Assembly: GCA_021030915.1 (NCBI GenBank)
Contig: JAGEMR010000024.1
Location: 186,001 to 250,000, forward strand
DNA: 64,000 bases
Origin: Astrothelium macrocarpum
Taxonomy: Eukaryota > Ascomycota > Dothideomycetes > Trypetheliales > Trypetheliaceae
Reading direction: 5' to 3'
Shown here in pieces: positions 56,131-64,000 of this stretch; the stretch's first letter is position 1, and each line of letters opens with the position of its first letter. A program made the translations under genes and the position numbers. The notes under the pieces were generated by a model. It worked only from the letters and a program-made list of their open reading frames with translations, was not told where the DNA came from and ran no database searches.

Positions 56131-56735
56131 TCAATTCCAACCTACAATGCCTTGTTTCATAACTTGTTGCCTACCATTAGGCCATGACTTTATGACTTGA
56201 GCTGTCCTGCCAACTACACCCTCACCCCCAACTGTAATATTGATTTGACATGGGAGAGCAAATGTGAACATTGACTTCGATAACAGTTGAGGAGTTGGAA
56301 TAGGAACAGCGAGGATAATAGCCGGATCTTGCAACAACCGCCCATCTTTGGAGCTTGAGTGCGAACAGAAGCCGTGTCTCTTGCAGCAATCATGTCCTTC
56401 TCCTCGCAAGTCTCCGTCTCGACTAATAAAAGTTAGTTTCCATTGCGTTACCACTGACTCTTCTTGTACAACCAACGTTCGAGCTATGAGAAAGAGCCTT
56501 AAAATATAGAACCTTACCGGATTATCAGATGGCACTCTTTAAGAACGTCTTGCACAGTCTCGGTGTGCTTTGCTTCATGATCCGGAATCTTGATAATCGC
56601 TCTCGTGAACTTTTGTCCATTTTCATTGCGAAGGAAAAGTTTCCAATGCGAGCTGTCGGTCGCACATCGTGGACATTGTAACACCACAATAGACCCACCA
56701 CCACCTTCTCGTCGTTCAGAGGCGTTCTCACACAT
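56131..56735 (-). CDS. Unknown Cys-containing protein
   Basis: Exons 56518-56735 and 56131-56422 (95-base intron) give 169 residues from an in-frame ATG (MCENASERREGGGGSIVVLQ). CPRCATDSSHWKLFL resembles half of a zinc ribbon and GHDCCKRHGFCSH in exon 2 is a second Cys/His group; LAVPIPTPQLLSKSMF suggests a beta-rich end. The open frame continues 5' of this ATG to an AG at 56790, so an upstream exon may exist. On the minus strand at 56933-56987 another frame has five cysteines spaced C-x2-C-x5-C-x5-C-x2-C, but a stop two codons upstream and the phase do not let me join it. I know no family and assign no function. Confidence 0.5.
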
Positions 56736-57151
56736 GTCGTTCTGTTTCCCGACTTTTCCAGTGGAGTCTCGCTCCAATTTCGTCTGCACCTAAAGAGACC
56801 GCAGAGCACGTACAACGCTTAGATGTGGAGTTGTAACAGTTTGGAGAAATCTTTCCATGTATTTTCGCAAAGCTAATTGAGAAAATGTCCAGTCACCTTG
56901 GAAAATATTTTTATTGGCCAATGTTGCGCTGCAAGCCGGGCAGATGAGAGGGTTTGAGCAAGTTTTAAGAGGCTTACATCTTGTGCAGCCGGATCACGCA
57001 GCTGCATATCTGTAGTGCCACAATTAGCGCTCGAGCCTAGAACCCGCCTTAAATGAGGATCTAGCTCAAGTCACTATCTTCGCGCAGTCTTGGAAGTATG
57101 TTCGCTCAATTCAAAAGATTAAATTGTCAATCGTTCTGAGATTTGCCAATC
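56736..57151. other. Intergenic / divergent promoter of unknown gene and SOD
   Basis: May contain an unplaced 5' exon of the minus-strand gene (see its entry) and the SOD promoter. No other feature. Confidence 0.4.
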
Positions 57152-57950
57152 ATGGATTACACTTTACCTGAACTACCCTATGCTTACAACGTACGACTTG
57201 ATTTCTTATGCGAGCCATTTCTCGTTTACAAAACAGATCGACGTATATGATTAATGATCTCTTAGTGTTTTGAGGCTAATTATTTCGTTCTTCTAGGCAT
57301 TGGAGCCTTATATCTCCGAGCAGATTATGACTCTACATCATTCCAAACATCATCAAACATATATAACGAATCTCAACAAAGCGCTCGCCCTTGAAGCAAG
57401 TCTGACCTCTACGGTCGATATTCCTGCCCGCATAGTCAACCAACAGACCATCAAATTCAACGGCGGTGGACATATAAACCACAGTCTCTTCTGGAAAAAT
57501 CTAATTCCTGCTACATCTGAGGACACGAATCCGAGCAAAGCACCCGAATTGAGCAATGCTATTCGAGCGGAATATCGTAGTCTGGAAGAATTCGAAGAAA
57601 CCATGAACTCAGTTCTCCTTGCGCTTCAAGGCTCGGGGTGGGGTTGGCTCGTTAAGAGGGTTGATAATGGACGACTTGAGATTGTGACCACCAAAGATCA
57701 AGATCCTACGGACGCAAAACACGTTCCAATCATCGGAATTGATATGTAAGATCCAGGATTCTGGAATATAGAGGCTGTTTCTGTCAAACTAATCGAAAAC
57801 AGGTGGGAGCATGCCTACTACTTGCAATATCTCAACAGCAGGGCTGATTATGTCAAGAATATCTGGAAAGTCATAAACTGGAAAGAAGCCGAGCTACGAT
57901 TTGCCGGGAGCCGGGCAGATGTTTTCAAAGTGCTTCAATCCAAGATGTAG
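57152..57950 (+). CDS. Manganese-type superoxide dismutase, no targeting peptide
   Basis: Exons 57152-57190, 57297-57745 and 57803-57950 encode 211 residues. The protein begins directly with MDYTLPELPYAYNALEPYIS, so it lacks the mitochondrial presequence of Sod2 and is probably cytosolic or peroxisomal. Metal ligands are His27 (LHHSKHH), His75 (GGHINHSLFW), Asp162 and His166 (GIDMWEHAYYLQYLN). GSGWGWLV and a Gln at residue 148 (KDQDP) in the outer shell fit the Mn form. It converts superoxide to peroxide and oxygen. Some fungi have two such enzymes; this would be the cytosolic one. The C-terminus is complete at RADVFKVLQSKM. Confidence 0.93.
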
Positions 57951-59761
57951 AGCACGTTAGTATTGCACAGGATGGGCAACCTGGATCGTGAAATGCGTTC
58001 ATGCTCAGCAACTATAGTGGAGAAACATGATATCTCGATGCATGGCAATATATGTAGTTAGAAAATGTCACAATCCCCTAAATGGAGCATAGCAGAAACA
58101 GAAAATAAAAAATTTCCAACGGCAAGATTGAAGCATCTCCGAAATGGACGACATTCTCAAGCAAACTTTGTCGACTATGACTACCGCCGCCTATATAGCA
58201 TCATTGCCAATATCTATAGCTGCATCCGTGTCCATATAGTTGTCAGGACAAAATTGACTTCTACGATGCAAAACTTACAAAGTCATCAACATGTCAATAC
58301 TGTTTGTGTTAGACGTACTGCTTATAGGATATGAAATCAAAGGATATGACTCAGGCTGCTTTGAGATATACAAGTCTGTTGAGCCGGAGCACTTCCGGTT
58401 GGATGCTCGCTGGACTCTGAGATGAGGGAGTATTTGGCTGGACAAGTTGTGGTCCTGGGAAAACGTCCACTTGCAACTAATCGAGACTGCTAACCAATGA
58501 CCAGTGAAATATAAGCTCGTGGAAGTGGTCGAGTCTTGGTGGAATGTGGAGCTTCTAGTATGACGAGCGAGTGCAGGTGAATCTGAGGGAACTGAACGAG
58601 GTTCGTAGATTTCGGGTCGAGGGTAGAAGTGTACCACTGCGTCAGCAAGCTGGTGTATGTTACGAGAGACAAGATGTTTGTTCTGATCGTGTTTAGCAAA
58701 GGCTGCCAGGCTATATCCAAGGGAAATCGTATTAACGGAGAGGGAAGAGATACTTATAATTAATAATGGAAAGTGAACAGGGTCCAACAGAGCTAGGTTG
58801 GTGAATCGAGTCAAGAGGAATTCAAACAAAGTTCAATCGAACCACGGGACGGCTTCAAGACCAATAAATCGGATAGAACCATCCAATGTTTGAGTGTGTA
58901 GAAAAGTGGTTCGTTGAGGAAAAAAGAAGACGAGAAGGAAGAGGAGAAAAAAAGTAGTTTCTGTGGCAGTAAAACTAACTTTTCCATTAAATATCGTTTG
59001 AATCAAGTAAAATTTAATTAAATTTGTAATATTCTAAATAAATGGATTTTAGCTAATAATGTTTCCAGGTTGTGTACATGCTTTTGGCTAACCCCCCGGC
59101 GCTGCAAGTATAAGCTTCTCAATCCTTCTACAAACTGTCCATCACAATCGCAGAAAAGATCTTCCTCGACTTTCGCACCACCTTTCCCCGCTCCCTTCTC
59201 CCTAACACCCTGACCTCTCCTCGATCGCCCTCTCGCACTCCTTTTCCTCCACAAGATCCAATTGGCTGTCCTCTCTCTCGCCTCCCCCATCCTCCATTGC
59301 CAATCCTCCATTGCCCCTCCTGTCAAACGTCACGATCATCGTCGACGAAGAAAAACTCTCCATGCTCTCCAGAGTCTTGGAATGAGTTCATTCGTGCATG
59401 TCTTCAGTCTGAGCAGTTTCCGGAGTCTGAAATTTGGCGCTGGAGGAGGGGATTGTGAACCTTGCGACGAAGAGCAAGAGCCGTTAGCAGATGAGCGGAA
59501 GTTAGGCGGTGAATGAGGAGAGAAGAGTTAGGTGAGGAGGGGTGAGTAGGGAGCCTAAGGAGGTGCCTGATTTTGAGGGTGCAGTGCGAGTCGTTGAGTG
59601 GAGAGAGAAGAGGGCTAAGCCATGGGAGATTGGCATGGGGGAACAGGGGCGACGAGGCAGCTTGAAACGAGGTGCATTCTTGAGATTTATGTACAAACGA
59701 AGAAAACATAGAATCGTTCTCAAATTGGGAAATGCACATAGTCATTGGGATCATTCCATCG
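57951..59761. other. Intergenic, about 1.8 kb
   Basis: No supportable gene. A 184-codon frame at 58275-58829 (minus) lacks an ATG start and domain. Purine-rich at 58920-58960 and 59500-59640. Confidence 0.45.
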
Positions 59762-60895
59762 TTAGCATGACTGCGGATGCCATGCATCAGCGATATTGCC
59801 CAGCCTTAGATTTGGAGAGCCATCGTAACTCTCGCTGCTGCCTGAACCGAATTCAGGAGTTGGGTTGGACTTTTCCCAGAACGAAAGAAGTCCGTTTCCT
59901 GAAGACTTTGAATTATCGCAGTATGTTCTACCTGGTACGGAGAATGGCAGGACTGAAGTATCGATGAGGCTGAATTGAAGGGTGGTGAGAAACGGTTTGA
60001 GAGATGGTATGCACGCTGTTAAGAGACTGAGATTGAGCATCGCTTGGCCCCAGATTGTGACGGTGGCATTGTACCCTAGATAACGTCAGTTGAACGCACT
60101 CGATGATTTCTTGACTAAATGGCATTTACATGTAGGGTCTGCTCGGTCAAAGTATTGAGAGAGCAGTGCGAGCTCGACGATCGCGAATGGCGGAACGAGA
60201 ATCCTGGTAGCAAAGATTGCTACCACAGCGGCTTTCTCGTTGCGGCCAAGTCGAATGTCGAGTACAATGGCCGCCGGAATGACGACGATGACAATGTCCG
60301 TGGCAATGTTGAATGCTCCTGTAAAGTAGTATAGCACCGCTTGATCAACACATTTGTTGCCAATGAATGTCCATGGATGAGGTGTATCGCATTGTAGGGC
60401 AAGTGCTAAACTTGTTGCAAACGCCCAAGCACTAATCGCGCCAATTGCGCTGTAGCAGAAGATACGAATTGTTTTCCTCCTTCCTGACGCTTCGAGCAAT
60501 AACCGCGTAAAGATAGTCAGATATGAGATTTTCGACACCGCCAAAATGAGGACCTTCAAGATCTGACCCGCATAGATTGCTCTATTGTAATCGCTGAGAT
60601 CTTCTGTTGATAGTGTAGTAATGTGCCGGCCAAGGCCTTTGTGCGCTGCGAGATGAGTTGTTACTGAGTCGAGTGTCAACAGTATGAAGCCTGCAAGCAC
60701 ACACCAGTAGTCTGGCGTAAAATTCCTCCTAGAGATGAGTCGCACCAGTACGGTGATACCAGTCAACGAGTAGAAGATCCAGGAGAAAGCAACAACGATA
60801 GGACCGTGATCAGTGGCAGTGATGGTGCCAAGAGGCGGGCGTGCACCTCCATTTCCTTTGAAGATAAGCTGTGATGGTAGATTGAATGTGGACAT
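59762..60895 (-). CDS. Rhodopsin-like (PTH11/SAT4-type) seven-span membrane protein, second copy
   Basis: Exons 60130-60895 and 59762-60075 (54-base intron) encode 359 residues. Seven hydrophobic segments begin at VVAFSWIFYSLTGITVLVRL. Family motifs include FTPDYWCVLAGF, the YAGQILKVLILAVSKISYL helix, CDTPHPW and CVDQAVLYY cysteines, FNIATDIVIVVIPA, and ATVTIWGQAMLNLSLLTACI formed after the splice. The tail is Ser/Gly-rich. It belongs to the same broad family as the protein at 39254-40488 but is not a close copy. Role probably sensory or transport-like; unknown. Confidence 0.88.
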
Positions 60896-61259
60896 TGCGA
60901 TTTGGACGTGTCGTGGAGCGCGACGCAGGAGTGATCAACCTCAGCGTAGGAAAGGAGCAACAGAGTGAGTCGTGATCAAGGCCGTCCTTTCATAGTCTAG
61001 CAGGCGTGCAGTCGAGATAGGACTCACGCATGGAATGCGTAATGAAAAGCATGAGTGTATATATCCACGAGTCAACGGCCAGACGCCTCGAAGAAAAGAG
61101 AGGACCTACCAACGCTCTCATTCTCACCTACCTTATCTTTCCACAGTCGGTCGACAGACGGGAGTGATTCCAGCAATGACGTAGGGCTGTAACCGTCTTC
61201 GATAGCTCGCCTTACACACGGAGCATTTCTCATCCGTGTCTCTCAGACGTGGACTCTTA
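60896..61259. other. Intergenic up to transposon left end
   Basis: Promoter of the second 7-TM gene. The TA at 61258-61259 is one copy of the transposon target duplication. Confidence 0.6.
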
Positions 61260-61302
61260 GGAGTCTCCACCACGGCGCGCCCGATCCCGCGGCGCGACCA
61301 CC
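61260..61302 (+). repeat. Left 43-bp terminal inverted repeat
   Basis: Begins GGAGTCTCCACCACGGCGCG and matches 63384-63426 in reverse complement at all 43 positions. It is rich in CpG and carries no visible C-to-T change. A weaker similarity continues inward (accaccTCAAATTTTGG against a related segment). Confidence 0.95.
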
Positions 61303-61350
61303 TCAAATTTTGGCCACCACCACATTTTGAATACGAATTACACTACCAAT

Positions 61351-63340
61351 ATGGATCCAACTGAAGCGGCGATTGCAGCGATGGATACGCAGAAAATTTT
61401 TAATTATTCTCAAATAATAAAATTATATGAAATTAATTATTTAATATTATCGCGGTGTTATAAAAATATATAGAAATTCAAAAAAGAAATTTATCAAAAT
61501 AATTTCGCGAAATTTTCAATATAATAAAAAATAATATTAATTCAATGAATTAATATATTTATAAATTATGATATTTTATTTATAATATAAATGATTCGAA
61601 ATTTCGCTATTAAAATTAATAAAAAAGATATAAAAAAGAATTGAATAAATCATTTTATATATTATCATCAGTCGCAATTGAAATTAATATTTTTTATAAT
61701 ATTTGATCTTATTTATAAAAAAATAAATAATTATATTCAAATTTAATTATATTTTAATATAATACGAATAATTCAAAAATATTATTTTATTATTAATATT
61801 TTAATAAATAATTATTAAAATTATATAATATCAAATCAATATTTATAATATTTATAATATAAATGAAAAAAATTTTATTATAAATTAAATTAATATCCAT
61901 TATTATATATTTATTAGAATAATATATGAATAAAATTTTTTTAAAAATATAAATATAAATAATTTTTATTCGTAAATTATTATATTCATTATAATTTTTA
62001 TAAATGATAATTTATTATCATTTATTTTTATTTATAATATTCAATTTAATATTATATAAAATTCATAATTTCAATATATAAATTATATTATTCAAAATTT
62101 TAATATTATTATTTTTATTTTAAATTAAATGAATAATAAAATTGGATTTATTTAATTTAAAAAAATATTTGATAAAAATATTAAAAATAAAATAAATAAT
62201 AATTTCAAATAAAAATTATTTATAATAAATGATTATAAATTTTATTTGATTATGAAATTTTTCAATTATTATCATAAAAAATGAATTTTAATGATTATTT
62301 ATTTTTTTCATTTTATTTATTATTTTTAATTATTAAATATGAATTTATTTAAATTATTGATAAAATATTATAATATTCAATTAAATAAATAAATTTAATA
62401 AATATAAAATTTAATTAATTTAAATAAAATTAATTTTTTTTTATTATTTTGATAAATATATTATTAAATATTTATTTTCAAAAATATTGAAAATGATTAA
62501 TTTAAAATAAATTTTCAATTATTCAATTCTTTAATAGTATTTAATTAAATTAATATAAAAAATGATTTAAAATAAATTAAATGATTTTTAAATTCTATTT
62601 TTTTGAATATAATATTTATAAAATATTAAAAATGATTTTATACGAAATTTAATAATGAATTAAATCCATTTATATAAAAAAAAATTAATAAATTTATAAT
62701 ATAAAATTTATAATAAAATATAAAATATCATTTATTCAAAATAAAATTTTCGAATTTTAAAAATATATTTTAAATTTAAAAATAAAAAATAAATTATCAA
62801 AAATAATTGAAAATATTTTTTTAAATTTAATAAAATAATATTTTTTAATTTCATCAAAATCCAATTTATTTATGAATTATAATAATAATAGAAAAAAATT
62901 GAATAATTTGAAAAAAAATAAAAAAAAATTCAGAAAATATAAAAATAAATTAATAAATAAATTGAAATTGAATATAAAATAGAATATAAATATGATTAAT
63001 AAAAAATTTAATAATAATAAAAAAAAAAATGAATAATTCAAATATAATAAAAATAAAAAATTATTGAATAATAAATAATGAATAAATAATTTAAAATAGA
63101 AATATTTCAAAATAAATAAAAATAATAAAAATAATAGAAAATATTAAAAAAAATTCAAAATATTATATTAATAATAGAAAATCGTATAAATAAAAATAAA
63201 ATATCTTCTGATCGAAATCATTTATAATATATGAAATAAATTCTATAATATTATTTAGATTAAAATAATTATATCAAATAAAATATATGAATTAATTTTA
63301 TTGATTCAATTTTATCCGATCTAATTATCTATTGTTATTA
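61351..63340 (+). pseudogene. Pogo/Fot1 transposase remnant
   Basis: The first 15 codons are unmutated (MDPTEAAIAAMDTQ), then the frame continues in A+T-rich form: KIFNYSQIIKLYEINYLILS matches the pogo helix-turn-helix (normally ...YTEIAKKYGV..STLSR). Further along the same frame MIRNFA, HQSQLK, FDL and NNYIQI correspond in order to the CENP-B/DDE transposase region. Many in-frame stops (the first within 100 bases of the transition) and loss of G:C make it non-functional. The right limit of the frame is not clear. Confidence 0.85.
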
Positions 63341-63383
63341 TTGAGGTAATCTAATTCGAACGTTCGGTGGTGAGAATTGATTT

Positions 63384-63426
63384 GGTGGTCGCGCCGCGGG
63401 ATCGGGCGCGCCGTGGTGGAGACTCC
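63384..63426 (-). repeat. Right 43-bp terminal inverted repeat
   Basis: Reverse complement of 61260-61302 without mismatch. The TA target duplication follows at 63427-63428. Confidence 0.95.
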
Positions 63427-63770
63427 TAGCGCCCAGATTTGCCGTTTAAGATAAACTATTTTTGTTTAGATAGATTTTAGTACTGGTCCAGCAAATGTGC
63501 GTACCAACCATCTTATCCGATCTTATTTGACTGCGCTAACTCCATAATAGTGCAACAATTCTGCTTGATACCTTCGCACACCGAATACTTTTCAATGTCT
63601 ATTGATCATTGGTGTTATGATCTCTGAGAAGAACAGTCTGATATAGCGAAGTGGATGATAAATTGTTGAATTGGTCTTTGAGAGATAATCAGAGATACCT
63701 ATCGTGCTTATCGGAGTTATCGAGCTCCGATAAAATAAATGACTTAGAGTTACAATATTTGCAGTACTAG
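63427..63770. other. Intergenic between transposon and MITE
   Basis: Normal base composition returns within 20 bases of the transposon end. A short palindrome around the ATCGGAG/CTCCGAT pair at 63711-63731 is the only structure seen. Confidence 0.5.
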
Positions 63771-63881
63771 AGTCAACCACGATGTAATGGCACACACGTG
63801 TGCGGACGCTAGTGGAGCACATATGTTCTTCGCTAACATCCGCTAGCGTCCGCTAGTGTCCGCATTACACCGTGGTTGACT
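63771..63881. mobile_element. Palindromic MITE-like element, 111 bp
   Basis: Ends AGTCAACCACGATGTAATG and, in reverse complement, AGTCAACCACGGTGTAATG, 18 of 19 identical. Inside, GCGGACGCTAGTGG and a doubled CCGCTAGYGT unit make most of the element fold on itself. The flanks read TACTAG and GTAC, so a TA target site is plausible. It cannot encode a protein; mobilisation would need a Tc1/mariner-type transposase in trans. Confidence 0.7.
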
Positions 63882-63964
63882 GTACTTAAGTTCTATTTCT
63901 TTCACTGTGTGCTTGCTCCTTCCAACACTCAAAATGGATTATAATATTCAATCAGAGAGGGGGG

Positions 63965-63972
63965 AAAAAAAA
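63965..63972 (-). terminator. Poly-T RNA polymerase III terminator
   Basis: Eight T in a row on the minus strand directly after the tRNA discriminator base. Confidence 0.75.
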
Positions 63973-64000
63973 TGAACGTGCACGGGATCGAACCGTGAAT
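63973..64000 (-). tRNA. tRNA 3' part, cut by the window end
   Basis: On the minus strand the sequence contains the T arm CACGG-TTCGATC-CCGTG (a perfect five-pair stem with the invariant TTCGA loop, the internal B box), then CACGTTC as the 3' strand of the acceptor stem and discriminator A. A poly-T run follows at once. The 5' part, anticodon and isotype lie beyond position 64000. Confidence 0.85.

Larger units (their letters stand above)
61260..63426 (+). mobile_element. Pogo/Fot1-type DNA transposon, RIP-degraded interior
   Basis: A 2167-bp element bounded by TA on both sides (61258-61259 and 63427-63428), with perfect 43-bp terminal inverted repeats. An ATG at 61351 opens MDPTEAAIAAMDTQ, the start of pogo/Fot1 transposases. 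From about 61395 to 63344 the sequence is roughly 90% A+T and stop codons are frequent. Length fits Fot1-like elements with one transposase ORF. The interior is mutated beyond function, while the ends are GC-rich and intact. TA duplication is typical of Tc1/mariner/pogo elements. Confidence 0.9.

Noticed and set aside
58275..58829. 184-codon minus-strand frame
   Set aside because: No ATG at its start, no domain and no splice partner.
62877..63110. Minus-strand 77-codon frame rich in Phe, Leu, Tyr and Asn
   Set aside because: It is low-complexity translation of the A+T-rich transposon interior, not a gene.
61395..63344. Mitochondrial DNA insertion or AT-rich centromere fragment
   Set aside because: Perfect inverted repeats, TA duplications and an ordered match to pogo transposase in one frame explain the block better.

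Overview
The window is nuclear DNA of a filamentous ascomycete (Pezizomycotina). It carries many short genes split by GT-AG introns of about 45-120 bases, two Zn2Cys6 transcription factors, PTH11/rhodopsin-like membrane proteins, a cytochrome P450 and O-methyltransferase, and a pogo/Fot1-type DNA transposon whose interior has been driven to extreme A+T in the manner of repeat-induced point mutation (RIP). I did not identify the species. Gene models are my own splicing of reading frames; every exon set given sums to a whole number of codons.

Layout. 1-8.5 kb: EthD-domain protein, UvrD/Srs2-type helicase, a small repeat-rich basic protein, and an ER FKBP prolyl isomerase, all on the minus strand, then a degenerate 17-bp tandem repeat (about 8.7-9.0 kb). 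9.3-13.6 kb: a secreted class C beta-lactamase-like serine hydrolase divergent from a Zn2Cys6 regulator, with a perfect hairpin between them. 14-24 kb: a mitochondrial coiled-coil protein, an Irc21-like cytochrome b5 protein, a DUF2264 protein, a GT90/CAP10 glycosyltransferase and the Ran GTPase. 24-35.5 kb: a ubiquitin-like-domain protein, an aldehyde dehydrogenase, a long disordered protein and two single-span membrane proteins. 36.5-44 kb: O-methyltransferase, 7-TM protein and P450, a possible small tailoring cluster with no core synthase. 44.7-51.6 kb: MSH6 and folylpolyglutamate synthase. 51.9-54.6 kb: an NmrA-like oxidoreductase divergent from a second Zn2Cys6 regulator; the shared promoter holds two identical palindromes with CGG-N4-CCG spacing. 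56-61 kb: an unknown Cys-rich protein, an Mn-type superoxide dismutase without a targeting peptide, and a second 7-TM protein. 61.26-63.43 kb: the transposon, with perfect 43-bp inverted repeats and TA duplications. The end holds a 111-bp palindromic MITE-like element and the 3' end of a tRNA gene.

How the genes relate. Most are unlinked housekeeping genes. The combinations that look functional are the two regulator/enzyme divergent pairs, each with a palindromic candidate operator containing TGCGGAAT, and the OMT/membrane/P450 group. Helicase and MSH6 both act at replication forks and both carry a canonical PCNA-binding (PIP) motif. The most unusual DNA is the transposon: its termini are intact and GC-rich while about 1.95 kb of interior has lost nearly every G:C pair, and the surviving cytosines sit almost only in TCA or TCG contexts.
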